A stretch of 64,000 nt of DNA, taken from contig NC_079312.1 of the NCBI RefSeq assembly GCF_029931775.1, positions 9,183,821 through 9,247,820 on the forward strand, written 5' to 3'. Positions 1 to 9,892 of the stretch are shown here, piece after piece (the first letter of the stretch is position 1; the number at the start of each line of letters is the position of its first letter). A model generated the notes under the pieces. It had not been told where the DNA came from, did no database searches, and was given only the letters and a program-made list of their open reading frames with translations. The stretch comes from Euleptes europaea (taxonomy: Eukaryota > Chordata > Lepidosauria > Squamata > Sphaerodactylidae). Made by a program: the position numbers and the translations under genes.

Positions 1-560
1 TGGTGAAAACTTACTGGTGATCCCTGGCCTGAAAAACATCTGGCTGTCCTCATCCAGGGCCCGGGCTTTATCAGCTCTGGCCCCAGCCTGGTGGAACAGC
101 CCCTGAGGGACTTGAAACAATTTCACAGGGCCTGTGAGACATATGGCTGAGGACAGCGACAGTTTCCATCTTGCTGGTCTCCCTGTGTCCCCCCCGCCCC
201 CCTTCACTGCTGGGAATACTTTAGTATTTCTTATTGGTTTTTGTTTATCAGACATGGACTACGGGCAACTTGGATGTTTTAAATGTGTATAGTTTTAAAT
301 TGTATTTATAATTGTTATTTTTTTGTGTTGTTTTTAACTCGCTTATACTGTTTTAATGATGTGTGGCCGCAAGACCCTTTGGGTGAGTGGCAACTGAAAA
401 AAATCTAATAAATAAAGTGCAGCTTTCATAAAACAAAAAACCCTAGCCACAGATGGTGTTTTAATACCATTAAATCCCAAAAGAGAGGATTTCCATTCTT
501 CAGGCAGGTATAGCCGAGAAAAAACAGGGGGGAATGAGAAGGTACTAAAAATGTCAGCTA
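1..560. repeat. Copy A, start of window: LINE-tail-like repeat in intron 3
   Basis: The window opens inside intron 3 of copy A, about 90 bases past where exon 3 ends in the other copies. About 1-420 resembles the 3' end of a non-LTR retrotransposon on the + strand: a degenerate C-terminal coding-like stretch, a T- and A-rich untranslated part, and a terminal run of AATAAATAAA type near 404-416. I think L2-like, but the clade is not certain. The rest up to the foldback element at 561 is unassigned. The same block recurs at about 13110-13677, 25430-25988, 37980-38541 and 53740-54282. Confidence 0.5.
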
Positions 561-1334
561 GACACACTATAGTCAAATAGTACCTCCTAAAATAAAATAT
601 TACTACATTAATAGATCATAAACATATAATCTTTTTAAATAAGTTCAACATAAGTAGGTTATGACTCACCATGAGGTATTCATCAAAAATATTTCAACAC
701 AACTAATATATTAAAATATATATTGTAGATGTAACATACAATATCCACTTATATAGCAGTATATAAAGTAATCCTGCAAGTATATATTCAGCAGGTGATT
801 CAATTCATTGAATTCAAATTTTTGGTTCAACAGGTAGTGTTCACCAGGTAGTGTCCCAACAGGTCGTATTAGCAGGTCTATTGGTGTAAATTTAGAATTA
901 ACAAATGATGTAGTCCTATTGTTTCATATTAATACTTATACGTGGGAACTTGTCTCAATACTACCTGTTGGAACACTGCCTGTTGAACCAACAATTTGCT
1001 CCAATAGGACTACATCATTTTGTTAATGCTAAATTTACACCAGTAGACCTGCTAATACGACCTGTTGGAACCAACAATTTGAATTACATTGAACTGAATC
1101 ATCTGTTGAATATAGACATGTAGGATTACTTTATAAACTGTTATATAAGTGGATATTGTCTGTTACATCCACAATGTATATTTTTGTATATTAGTTGTGT
1201 TGAAATATTTTTTATGTATATCTCATGGTAAGTCATAACCTACTTACGTTGAACTTTTTAAAAAAGATTATATGTTTATAATTATTAATGTTGTAATCTT
1301 TTATTTTAGGAGGTACTATTTGACTATAATGTGT
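561..1334. mobile_element. Foldback MITE in intron 3, copy A
   Basis: The two halves are inverted copies of each other. The left end reads gacacactatagtcaaatag and the right end reads ctatttgactataatgtgt, and the match continues inward for roughly 370 bases per arm to a centre near 940. Near the centre each arm has several CAGGT / ACCTG words about 15-17 bases apart. No coding capacity. Present at the same intron position in all five copies, so it predates the array. The superfamily is unassigned; a TA-target (Tc1/mariner-like) end is possible. Confidence 0.75.
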
Positions 1335-1515
1335 CCAGGCAGGGCCTGGAGGTCTCTCAGAATTACGACTGACCTTCAGACTACAGAGATGAGTTCACCT
1401 GGAGAAAATGGCTGCTTTGGAGGGAGGACTGTATGGTGTTATACCTTGCTGAGGTTACTCCCTAGACTTCACCCACAAATATCCAAGAATTTCCCAACCC
1501 AGAATTGACAGCCCT
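1335..1515 (+). mobile_element. Short non-autonomous TIR-type element remnant (intron 3, copy A)
   Basis: One of several members of an interspersed family of about 180-210 bases, recognised by a core such as gagaaaatggctgctttgga and by ends resembling inverted AGGGTTGCCA / TGGCAACCCT. Here the ends are worn. The same family occurs in the opposite sense at 3861-3990 and 7768-7977, and in the same sense at 8821-8992. I recognise the family from other squamate genomes; assignment to hAT-like MITEs is inferred from the inverted ends. Confidence 0.5.
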
Positions 1516-1802
1516 CTGGGTGAGTCAAAATGTATGGCCCCAGAGCCTGTCCTAGCTGAGCGATTCTGCCCCAGGATGTTTTGAGGGCCGTGAGGGCTTT
1601 GAAAGGGCTGAGAGGAATTGATGGACTGATATGTGTTTTCACCATGGAGGCTGAATGGAACCTCCATATTCAAAGGCAGTCTACTTTGGAATACCAGCTG
1701 CTGCTGCTGTTGGGAGCCAATATAAAAGAACTGCAATATACAACATAAAATGCAGTACATAGATAAAGGATGCAACATTTTCCCCAACCTTTCTTTCCCC
1801 AG

Positions 1803-2256
1803 CAGAGGATGGAATGCCACGAGCTATAAAGTCCGAATTTTTTCCTGTTCAGGGTGTGGAGGAAACAGCTTCCGGTCAGCCAGATCAGGTAGGAAAGGGA
1901 TTGTGGGGGTGGTGGGAAGGGGCAGCCTTGGTACCCTGTGCCCCCAAATACTTCTATTTCCTTCTGTCAAATCTGCCCTCTGGGAAGGCTGTGACTGTCC
2001 CTTAGAAAAGATTCAGTCTTGCAGGGGAATATCCAGACACGTGAACGTAGCCATGATTGTGGTTTGCTGTCAGAAGGAAAGAAGCACAACTTCATCTCTG
2101 AGGAGAAAATATTTTCTCGCTGCCTGCAGGTTCCGGTGTCCTTTGAGGAGGTGGTGGTGTGCTTCACCGAGGAGGAGTGGGCACTGCTAGATCGAGGCCA
2201 AAGGGCCCTGTATGGGGAAGTGATGGAGGAGAATTATGAGACGGTGGCCTCTCTGG
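1803..2256 (+). CDS. Copy A (partial gene): linker exon 4 and KRAB-A exon
   Basis: Two coding exons of the partial copy A gene. Exon 4 is 1803-1888: acceptor ccccag, donor cag|gtagg, 86 nt, entered in phase 1 and left in phase 0. The KRAB exon is 2130-2256: acceptor ctgcag, donor ctgg|gtaagg, 127 nt, leaving in phase 1. Exon 4 carries the motif AIKSE, which fits the SUMO consensus. The KRAB-A box reads [13 protein letters not shown], then [13 protein letters not shown] and MEENYE. In KRAB proteins this box recruits the TRIM28 (KAP1) corepressor. There is no KRAB-B exon before the fingers. Copy A differs from the others by Val instead of Gly as the first KRAB-exon residue. Exons 1-3 lie upstream of the window. 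Confidence 0.85.
1889..2129 (+). other. Intron 4 of copy A (no repeat recognised)
   Basis: A short intron of about 240 bases between the linker exon and the KRAB exon. Its length is closely kept in all copies (15021-15262, 27233-27474, 39875-40114, 55619-55860). I see no repeat, RNA gene or other feature in it. Confidence 0.6.
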
Positions 2257-2460
2257 GTAAGGTTCCCTGCTTTTCCCCTCAATCATTCAAGCTAATCATG
2301 GTCCCACTCCAGTTTCTGAGACCAGGGAGAGATTGGAGGTGGGCAGAGGAAGAGATGATGTGAGGTTGGGGGGAAAAGCTGATCCACAACTGCCTGTTTC
2401 GCATGGGATTCCCCTCCTCCCTGAAGAATTGGGTTTGCCATTTGCGGGGTGGTGGTGTTA

Positions 2461-2827
2461 TAAAATCATAGAGTTGGAAGGGCCCATATAGGCCATCTAG
2501 TCCAACCCCCTGCCCAATGCAGGATCAGCCTAGAGCATCCCTGACAAGTCTTCGTCCAGCTGTTGCTCCAAGACTGCCATAGAGGGGGAGTTCACCACCT
2601 CCCTTGGCAGCTGATTCCATTGCTGAACAACTCTCACTGTAAAAAAATAAATCCTAATATCCAGTCGGTACCTTTCCACCCATAATTTAAACCCATTATT
2701 GTGAGTCCTATCCTCTACTGCTAATAGAAACATCTCCCTGCCCTCTTCTAAGTGACAGACTGAGAGAGAGCTATCATGTCCCCCCTCAACCTCCTCTTCT
2801 CCTGACTGAGAAAATTCCTTCTAACAG
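2461..2827 (-). mobile_element. CR1-type LINE 3' end (intron 5, copy A)
   Basis: On the minus strand this encodes the typical C-terminal end of a CR1 second ORF (residues [15 protein letters not shown] and then a stop), followed by a short untranslated region that ends at the terminal ATTTTATAA type tail near 2461. It is 5'-truncated, as is usual for CR1. Equivalent pieces lie at 15594-15960, 27803-28185, 40443-40842 and 56196-56562. Confidence 0.8.
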
Positions 2828-3319
2828 AAGGGGAAGCTATTTTTACCAATTGTCCCCTCCCATAGAATACCCCTGGCTCCCCACTAATCTGTTTCTGGGG
2901 GTCCCCTGTCCCCCAGGAACAACTACTTGGGGGCCTGTTTGAGCTGCTGTGGTGAAAGGAAGATAAGAAAGTCCCATTCCGCTGATGAAAATCCCTTCTA
3001 TCCACCAAGTCTTACTGCAGGATCCAAGCCTATTTTTGGTTTTGGGCAATATCTTAGCATATAAATTAAAAAGGACCATTATATGCCAGAAAAGCTGATA
3101 ACTGGGGCATAAGATATTAAGAAAAGCCATGCTGGATCAGACCAAGGCCCATCAAGTGCAGCAGTCTGTTCACACAGTGGCCAATCAGGTGCCTCTAGGA
3201 AACCCCCAAACAAGATGACTGCAGCAGCATTATCCTGCCTGTGTTCCACAGCACCTAATATATTAGTCATGCTCCTCTGTTTCTGGAGAGAATACGTATT
3301 CATCATGCCTATTATCCAG
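2828..3319. repeat. Unassigned block plus interspersed repeat (intron 5, copy A)
   Basis: 2828-3115 is unassigned, non-coding sequence present in every copy. 3118-3319 matches an interspersed repeat I recognise from other squamates, beginning aagccatgctggatcagacc and containing the word gcctctaggaaacccccaaa. I cannot say whether it is a SINE or the tail of a LINE. Confidence 0.45.
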
Positions 3320-3600
3320 TACTCCAGTTTGAAGAGATCCTTTTGGAGTTCTTCACAGTCTGGTTTTGTTTTAACCACCCGAAATAATTTGGTGTCATCT
3401 GCAAACCTGGCCACCTCGCTGTTCACCCCCAGCTCCAGGTCACCGATGAACAGGTTGAAAAGCACCAGTCCCAACACAGATCCCTGAGGGACACCACTGC
3501 TCACATCCCTCCATTAGACAATTCCTGGATTTGTAGGTCCATTTCCACCAGAGGGTCTTAACAGTGGGGTTTACAACTCCAGAATGGGAAATTTCTGAAG
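3320..3600 (-). mobile_element. CR1-type LINE reverse-transcriptase fragment (intron 5, copy A)
   Basis: On the minus strand this reads [20 protein letters not shown] and then [13 protein letters not shown], ending at a conserved KDLFKLEYW. These are the palm motifs of a CR1-clade reverse transcriptase, with the catalytic FADD motif intact here. Only a fragment of the RT domain is left. Copies lie at 17249-17520, 28675-28930, 43231-43505, 44552-44818 and 57058-57315. Confidence 0.85.
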
Positions 3601-3649
3601 ATGCTGAGGGTGGAGACTGGGGAGGGAAAGGTTTGGGGAGAGGAAGGCC

Positions 3650-3855
3650 GTGTGTGTGTTAAGTGCCGTTAAGTCGCTTCTGACTCATGTCAACGCTATG
3701 AATGAAAGTCCTCCAAAATGTCCTATCTTTGACAGCCTTACTCAGATCTTGCAAATTGAAGGCTGTGGCTTCCTTTATTGAGTCAATCCATCTCTTGTTG
3801 GGTCTTCCTCTTTTCCTGCTGCCCTCAACTTATCCTAGCATGACTGTCTTTTCCA
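3650..3855 (-). mobile_element. BovB/RTE-type LINE 3' end with (TG)n tail (copy A)
   Basis: On the minus strand the sequence encodes [22 protein letters not shown] and a tail resembling FWRTFIH, matching the C-terminal part of BovB (RTE-clade) ORF2. It is followed 3' by a dinucleotide repeat, as is normal for RTE tails. In copy A the repeat is short (about 10 bases at 3650-3659). BovB is common in squamates. Confidence 0.75.
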
Positions 3856-3860
3856 TAAGT

Positions 3861-3990
3861 AGGGTATAATACCCTGGAGTCCATCCTCCAAAGCAGCCAT
3901 TTTCTCCATGGGAACTGATCTCTGTAGTTCAGTCGTAATTCCAGGAGATCTCCAGGTTCCACCTATGCACTGGCAACCTTATTTTTCAGG
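3861..3990 (-). mobile_element. TIR-type short element, truncated (5' of the finger exon, copy A)
   Basis: Same family as 1335-1515 but in the other sense: core caaagcagccattttctcca, end actggcaacctt. The BovB fragment abuts it on the left. The polypyrimidine tract and acceptor of the zinc-finger exon begin about 20 bases past its right end, so this element forms the flank of the last splice acceptor in every copy. Confidence 0.5.
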
Positions 3991-4021
3991 GTTTTTTTTT
4001 CTCTCTCTTTTGTTCCATCAG

Positions 4022-5052
4022 GTTTGGGGTGGAGGAGTGAGAATGAGGGAGACCCATTCACAGGTGGCCCATCTGAAGAGGAGGAAGAGCAGAAAAGAGA
4101 AAACAATGAAAGGAGAAGGAGCAATTTTTCTGCTTCTCAGGGTGGTGAGATCCATGAAGCCCTAATTCAAGAGCAAGTAGACCTAGGAAAGGGCCAGATT
4201 CAGTGTCCCGTGTGTGGAAAATGCTTCAACATTCAATCCAAATTTAATAGGCACTGGACGGTTCACACCGGGGAAAAACCATTCACATGCTCAGAGTGTG
4301 GGAAGAGCTTCCGTCAGAAGGACAAACTGACTACGCATCAGCGAATCCACACAGGAGAGAAACCGTACCTGTGCATGCAGTGTGGGAGGGGCTTCAGTTC
4401 CAACTCACACCTTACACTACATAAAAGGATTCACACAGGGGAGAAACCATATAAATGCCCACAGTGTGGAAAGAATTTCAGCATTCGTTCACACCTTCGA
4501 CGACATCAAAGAATCCACACCGGGGAGAAACCATATGAATGCCCTGAGTGCGGCAGGGGCTTTGTGAATAATCCTGATCTTACAAGACACCAAAGGCTCC
4601 ACACAGGAGAGAGACCTTTTAAATGTGCTGAGTGTGGGAAACGGTTCAATCAGAAGGATGAATTGACCATACATCAGAGAATCCACACAGGGGAAAAACC
4701 TTTCATTTGCTCAGTGTGTGGAAAGCGGTTCCGTGCAAAGAGTTCACTTTCTAAACACCAGCAGATTCACACTGGGGAGAAGCCCTTCAAATGCTCCGAA
4801 TGTGGAAAGAGCTTCCTTAATAACAGAGGCCTTATGAGGCATCAGAGAAGCCACACCGGGGAGAAGCCTTTTACGTGTTTGGAGTGCAATAAGAGCTTTT
4901 CTGAAAACTCAACCTTAAGGAAACACTTGAGAATCCACAGTGGTGAGAAACCTTTTACGTGTTCGAAGTGTAGCAAGAGCTTTTGTGATAACTCAGCCTT
5001 AAACAAACATTTGAGGATTCATACAGGGGAGAAGACATATCCGGGTTTGTGA
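4022..5052 (+). CDS. Copy A: terminal zinc-finger exon, ten C2H2 fingers
   Basis: Terminal coding exon, 1031 nt, opened by a pyrimidine-rich acceptor (tctctcttttgttccatcag) and entered in phase 1, so it continues the KRAB exon; it has no ATG start of its own. An acidic linker of about 60 residues (run of five Glu) is followed by ten consecutive C2H2 fingers joined by TGEKP-type linkers, ending shortly after finger ten at a TGA. All Cys2His2 ligands look intact. Helix residues at -1,2,3,6 read: ISKR, QDKT, SSHL, ISHR, NPDR, QDEI, ASSK, NRGR, ESTK, DSAK. Such arrays bind DNA in a sequence-specific way; target unknown. This copy differs at fingers 9 and 10 from B and C. Confidence 0.9.
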
Positions 5053-6255
5053 TGTGGGAAGTGGTATATTTCATCACTAAGATGACCTAAAAAAAGGGAG
5101 CCACTGCAGACCAACACAGCTACCTACCTAAACTATTTAAAAAAACTGAGTCACAGGAGAATCTTGTAAATTTACTTTTTAAGGAGAATCAAACTGGCTT
5201 ACAATCTCCTTCCCTTCCTCTCCCCACAACAGACACCTTGTGAGGTAGGTGAGGCTGAGGGAGCTCTAAGAGAAATATGACTAGCTTTCCTGAATCAAAT
5301 CCTGATGGGGTCATACAGCTTTGTATCTTCATCGTCCTTGGTGACCCCCACCCACCCAAATTGGGCCACCTCATTCACCCCTGCCTCCAGATCCTCTCTC
5401 AGTTAAATAGCACCGCTCCCCATACAATTCCTGGGGGAAACCTCCAGCTCCATTCTTTCCATTTTGAAAGAACTGTTGGGGTTCCTCATCTCTTCCTGTT
5501 TCAGTTTCTCTGGTGCCCACTATTTCCTGACCCCTCCATTACCTCTTCTCCCACTCTTGGGCTTCAAGACATAATTCTGGGTTAGTGAAGATAATGTTGG
5601 CTGTCTTTGAAGTCCACTGTAAAACCAGCATCTAGATATATGCAATGTGTTATTCAGGCATGCAATGTTACCCAGCCCAGTTCTCAAATTAACTCTAGCA
5701 TAATTATTTTGATCCTGGACCAGAGGACAGTCAAAAACATATTCTGCTTAAGTTGGAGCTCACTACCAAACCAAGGGCTCTTCTTGCCTAGAGACAAGCA
5801 AATAATTTAACCTTTGTCACATGGTCTAATTTTGATCACATTTACGTCTTCAGGATATGGCCCGTGTTCCTCAGGTTGTTTTTCTGTGTCCTCGTCTCAG
5901 TATCGTCTCTGCATCGGTTCTGAATTTCTGATTGTGTTTGGGGCTTTTAGGGGGCTCTGTGGCAAGGCATTTTATGTGTTCCAGCAACACTCAATAAACT
6001 CAGTTTACTGTTTCCTACATTTTGGTTTCTATTTAGGGTCCTTTAACACACATCAGTTCCATTTTCTCGTTCTCTTTCCCATAATAACCCTGATTAATTT
6101 TGTAATGCTTCTTCAGAACTACACTTACACATCTTGTGGATCTTCAACTCTCTCTCTGCTCCCCTGACCCCAGGACAGTTTCACTTTTCCCAGAAATATT
6201 TAGGAAAATGCCAGTTTGAACTTGGAGTAAGGCCTGGTCTCCAAATAATTATGTT
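5053..6255 (+). other. Copy A: 3' untranslated region, first part
   Basis: Follows the finger-exon stop. Contains a short LINE/SINE-tail-like stretch near 5185-5280 (cttacaatctccttcccttc and following) and an AATAAA near 5992. Otherwise unassigned. A good acceptor-like site (ctcccctgaccccag, AG at 6172-6173) lies before the second finger block, but in the phase left by the KRAB exon it opens a frame that stops near 6310 and is not the finger frame. Confidence 0.5.
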
Positions 6256-6663
6256 ATGGGATCTGGCAAATGTAGCGAGTGCGGGAAAAGCTTCACTCAG
6301 TTTAAGAACCTAATTTCACAACAAAGGATCCATAGAGGGGAGAAACCATACAACTGTGCAGAGTGTGGGAAGAGCTTCAAACGGAAGGCACACCTGGACT
6401 CCCACCAAACCGTCCACACAGGGGAAAAGCCATATAAATGTTCAGAGTGTGGGAAGTGCTTCATTCAGAAGTCACGTCTTACTTCCCATCAAAGAATTCA
6501 CAGAGGGGAGAAATTCCACAAATGCCTCGAGTGTGGAAAGGGCTTCACTCAGGTAGCAACCCTTATTTCACATCAAAGCATCCATGATGGAGAGAAATTG
6601 TACCAGTGCTCTGACTGCAGCATGACTTTTTCTCAGGAGCGAAGGCTAAAAAATCATCTATAG
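6256..6663 (+). pseudogene. Copy A: second, decayed zinc-finger block
   Basis: An open stretch of 135 codons with about five C2H2 fingers in another series (first finger [14 protein letters not shown]). Finger 1 has Gln in place of the first zinc-binding His. Compared with the other copies it ends early: a TAG replaces the end of finger 5 (after KNHL). A stop codon lies in frame about 40 bases upstream of the first Met, and no acceptor joins it in frame to the KRAB exon. I read it as the remnant of an older finger exon now in the 3' region. An independent short finger protein is possible but less likely. Confidence 0.65.
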
Positions 6664-7260
6664 TATCCACACTATGGTAGAAAATAGAAATACTTTGAGT
6701 GAGGAAAGGGTTTTAAACATAACGTGCAAGCCTAACTCTAACGTCACATCAAAGAGTACATAGGTGGAAGAAACCATACAACTGTTCATACTGCAGCAAA
6801 TGCAGCAAAACCGGAGGCCCAAAACTACAGACTCTATTCCAGGCATACAAAGAAAAGCCCAGCATGACAAGGCCCCTCTGTGTATGGTGGACAGAGGCTT
6901 GGTAGTAGACTCCGATTTTCCTGTACCTTTCTCCTCTAGCCTTTTTCTTCCTTGGAGTTCTTTGTTATGTGGGGCAGATGCGTGTCAGGATTTGCGATTC
7001 CTCCTCTTTGTTGCCCTTTGGCATGAGCAAGCCTGTGGCCAAAATAATCCCATACTGGCCTGATCAAGGAGAATGCCATAAATCAGCTTCTGGTGCCCAG
7101 CTGGCTTTTATATCAGGCAGGGTGGGATAATTTAGTTCTCTCTTTGTATACATTTAAGCTTGTGGTCATCTTTGGAAGCCTTCTGCTTTCTGCCTTTAAT
7201 GACACATACAATCCTGATGTTCCTTTTAGAATAAATGTTTTTGTAACTCTGATCAAAACA
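6664..7260 (+). terminator. Copy A: 3' end with AATAAA (7230-7235)
   Basis: Sequence after the finger remnant up to a polyadenylation signal in tagaataaatgtttttgtaa, followed by a GT-rich stretch (cagtgtggtctttta). The same signal is kept at 21197, 32598, 48522 and 61301, so it is the likeliest 3' end of the transcripts. Confidence 0.5.
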
Positions 7261-8440
7261 GTGTGGTCTTTTATACTTACATAAGAACATAGGAAGGAGC
7301 CTTTTGGTGCAGAGTGCTAAGCTGCAGTACTGCAGTCAAAGCTCTGCTCATGACCTGAGTTCAATCCCAACAGAAGTCAGTTAAAAGGTCATAATTAATG
7401 AACAAAACCAAAACTTGCCCATGAAAATCACTGGGCAATCTTTTATTGGTATATTTATTTTATGCCACATTTCCACTTGATCAGGGTTCCCAATGCAGTG
7501 TACATTAAAACATTTGAACATTTAAAAACTTGAGTGAGTGGCTCTCTTTCTCTCTCTTTCTCTCTCTGCGTATCCTACCTAACAAGGCTGTTTTGAGGAG
7601 AAAGTGGGATATGGGGCATGGTTTCTGCTCCCCTGAACTGCTTTGAGAAAGTAGTGTGGGATTAAAATCTGACATATAAAAAAAAGCACCCTAAGGACCT
7701 TTCAAGTAGATAGGAAGACACAAAAGGGATTTTGCTAAATAAGGATCAAAAAGGTCACTGACCCCATAGGGTTACCAAGTCTAGGTTGGGAAATGCCTGG
7801 AGATTTGGGGGAGGGGTGAAGATTGGGGAGGGTGCAGTTTTGGGAGGGAAGTATAATGGCATACAGTCCACACTTCAAAACAGCCATTTTCTATCAGGGA
7901 AGTGATCTCAATTGCCTGGACATAGGTTGTAGTTCCGGGAAATCTCCAGCTGCCACCTGGAGGCTGGCAACGCTACCTGTCAGTGATATTATTTTCTTTT
8001 TTAAAAAGATATTTTATTAACATTTTCAGAAAAAAAATAGATAACAAACATCTACATACACTTCCATCCACACAGTTTACCCTTACTTCTGGGGTCAATA
8101 TATATCTTAAACGTTACTCTATTATTACGATGTTCCCTTGGTGTTCTTAATCTATTATGGTCTGCTTTGAATTAACAGTTATTGCTTTTATCTATGTTTA
8201 TCCTCTGAATTTATCTTAAATCGATATATTATTCCAAACATCTTATTGTATTCTGTCTCTATTATATATCAGCTAAAACTTTCCGATTAGCATATTCAAA
8301 AAAGCTCTCCCATTCCTTCTGTATATCTGCAATCAATCTTCCATTTTTCAACATATTGGTTAATCTGTCCATCCCCACCCATTCTTCCCTGTTTCAATCA
8401 CTGGCACCTCAAAAGCCCTCCAGGTACCAAGAGGTTAATA
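7236..8440. repeat. Intergenic repeats between copies A and B
   Basis: In order: a SINE-like head (gagcc..gtggtgcagagtgctaag, about 7280-7385); a LINE-tail-like stretch with a CT-rich microsatellite (about 7440-7720); a nearly complete member of the TIR-type short element family in minus sense (7768-7977, ends agggttacc and ggcaacgcta); and an AT-rich block from about 7985 to 8400 starting with a T-rich run, perhaps an antisense LINE end, which I cannot assign. No gene seen. Confidence 0.45.
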
Positions 8441-8616
8441 CCACAGAGTTGCTCCTGAAAGAGCGTCTGAGGACGCCTTCACCCAGGTCCCGCCCCTTCA
8501 CGACTTCCCATCCAACCGCATTCCAACGAGAGAGTCGCAAAGGCTGGAGCGGCTGCTTCCTGCTCTGCTCTCCCCCCCCCTTCCAGAGCCCATTGATTTT
8601 CCCCACCTAAGATCTG
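8441..8616 (+). promoter_or_regulatory. Copy B: promoter and non-coding exon 1
   Basis: A GC- and CpG-rich island in AT-rich surroundings, with a GC box (cccgcccc, 8489-8496) and the stretch aacgagagagtcgcaaaggc. It ends at a consensus donor, gatctg|gtgagt, intron from 8617. It recurs almost unchanged at 22613, 33811, 50003 and 62733, always about 1.3-3.1 kb before the SCAN exon where that is visible. No long open frame crosses it, so it is read as promoter plus 5' UTR exon. The transcription start is not fixed by sequence alone. Confidence 0.6.
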
Positions 8617-9365
8617 GTGAGTTTTATATGCATTTGGCTGATGGGGAGTCTTGCTGGGGGGGGGGTAGTGGGGGGGGCCTGCAGTGGAAGGGGGGAGATG
8701 AAATGGGCGACAGCCTCAGTCCCCAAGGAGAGCCAGCTAAATGGGGTGGGAGGAGTGCCGGGTGGGGCTGTGGATAGGGAGGCTGAGGCGCTGGGAACCA
8801 CAGGGGAGGGGGGTCTGCCCTAGGGTTGCCTGGCAATCTCCAGGTGACGGAGGTCAGTCCCTCTTGAAAAGATGGATGCTATGGAGCGTGGCCTCGACGG
8901 CCTTCTTCCTCCCCTGCTCAAGTCCCTCCCCGTCCCAGGCTCCACTCCCCAAACCTCCAGGAAATTCCCAGCTTGCCATTGGCAACCCTAGCCCAGTCCT
9001 GCCTGTTGTGTCCCGTAGAGAGAATGCTTGGTGTTAATAGAAAAGGGCAAGAGTCCAGTAGCACCTTAAAGACTAACAACATTATTTTCTGGTAGCATGA
9101 GCTTTCGTGAGCCACAGCTCACTTCTTCAGATACGGCTAGAATGTGAATCCATCTGTCTTTAAGTAGAGAAGAATGAATTCAGACAAGCATTAGTATGTA
9201 AATGTTAACAGTATGTAAATGTGAATAGCAGGTGTGATGGGATGAGGTGTGGTCTGCAGAAGAGTCTGTGATGTCCTGGGGAGAGATGGGTGTGGAGAAA
9301 TCAGCAATGGTAATGAGCCATGAATGCAAGGTCTTTATTCAGCCCAGGTAAATGCACTGACTTGG

Positions 9366-9654
9366 TGTTAAGTCCGCGTGGGGAGGACAGAGACGGAGTT
9401 CCAACAACCACCGCGTTTATTGAGAACGAGAACAGAACTGGAGAACAGTGGACAGACCCCCGCTTATATGCCCCCCTGGCCGCTTGCAGCCACTGCCCCC
9501 CTGGGTCATGATTGGGGGGGGGGACGATCCTCGCGTCCAATGGCGCTAGTGACCAATGGGCATTCAGGGATTTGGATCCTTGGAGAGAACCCCAAGCGCC
9601 GCGGGTTGCTCTTGCCTACTGTCCCAAACTACTAACCAAAGTACATACATAACA
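9366..9654 (-). mobile_element. Solo LTR of an endogenous retrovirus (fossil), copy B
   Basis: Read on the minus strand it starts TGTTATG and ends TTAACA, carries a TATA-like word (catataagc), a polyadenylation signal (minus strand, 9416-9421) and the short downstream part expected of R-U5. The flanks at 9361-9365 and 9655-9659 are an imperfect 5-base repeat. No internal region is present. The family is uncertain, gammaretrovirus-like by layout. It sits at the same place in copy E (50966-51183), with partial remains in C and D, so it is older than those duplications. Confidence 0.6.
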
Positions 9655-9892
9655 CCTGGGGCCCCAACCCTTTGGCATCCCTAAGTCAAGACTTTCTTTC
9701 TTCTGCTGAGCCAGGAGATCACGCCGGCAGATTCCAGGTGTCCAAATTCAAGGCCGGTGTCATTTCAGTGCACCTGGCTTGAAACTACTTTGCGTCTAGG
9801 TTTTTCTTTATTTGAAACATTTCTATGCCTCCTTTTCATTCAAATAGGGCCCCCAAGACGGTGAATATTAAGAAGTCTTAAAAACATTTTTT

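Noticed and set aside
4024-4026. Apparent start of the finger exon reading as Met.
   Set aside because: The codon is TTG inside a phase-1 exon right after the acceptor; translation must come from the SCAN exon.
4489-4686. Recurring antisense open frames of about 60-70 codons across the finger exons.
   Set aside because: They mirror the periodic finger coding sequence and have no independent signals.
5814-6167. A 117-codon open frame, hydrophobic, present and open in all five copies (also 19782, 31183, 47107, 59886).
   Set aside because: It lies in the 3' region with no splice or start signals I can support. The copies are so alike that openness is weak evidence, and the composition looks like translated UTR.
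8624-8836. Proline-rich antisense frame beside exon 1 (also in C to F).
   Set aside because: Produced by the G-rich tract; no splice sites, length changes with the tract.
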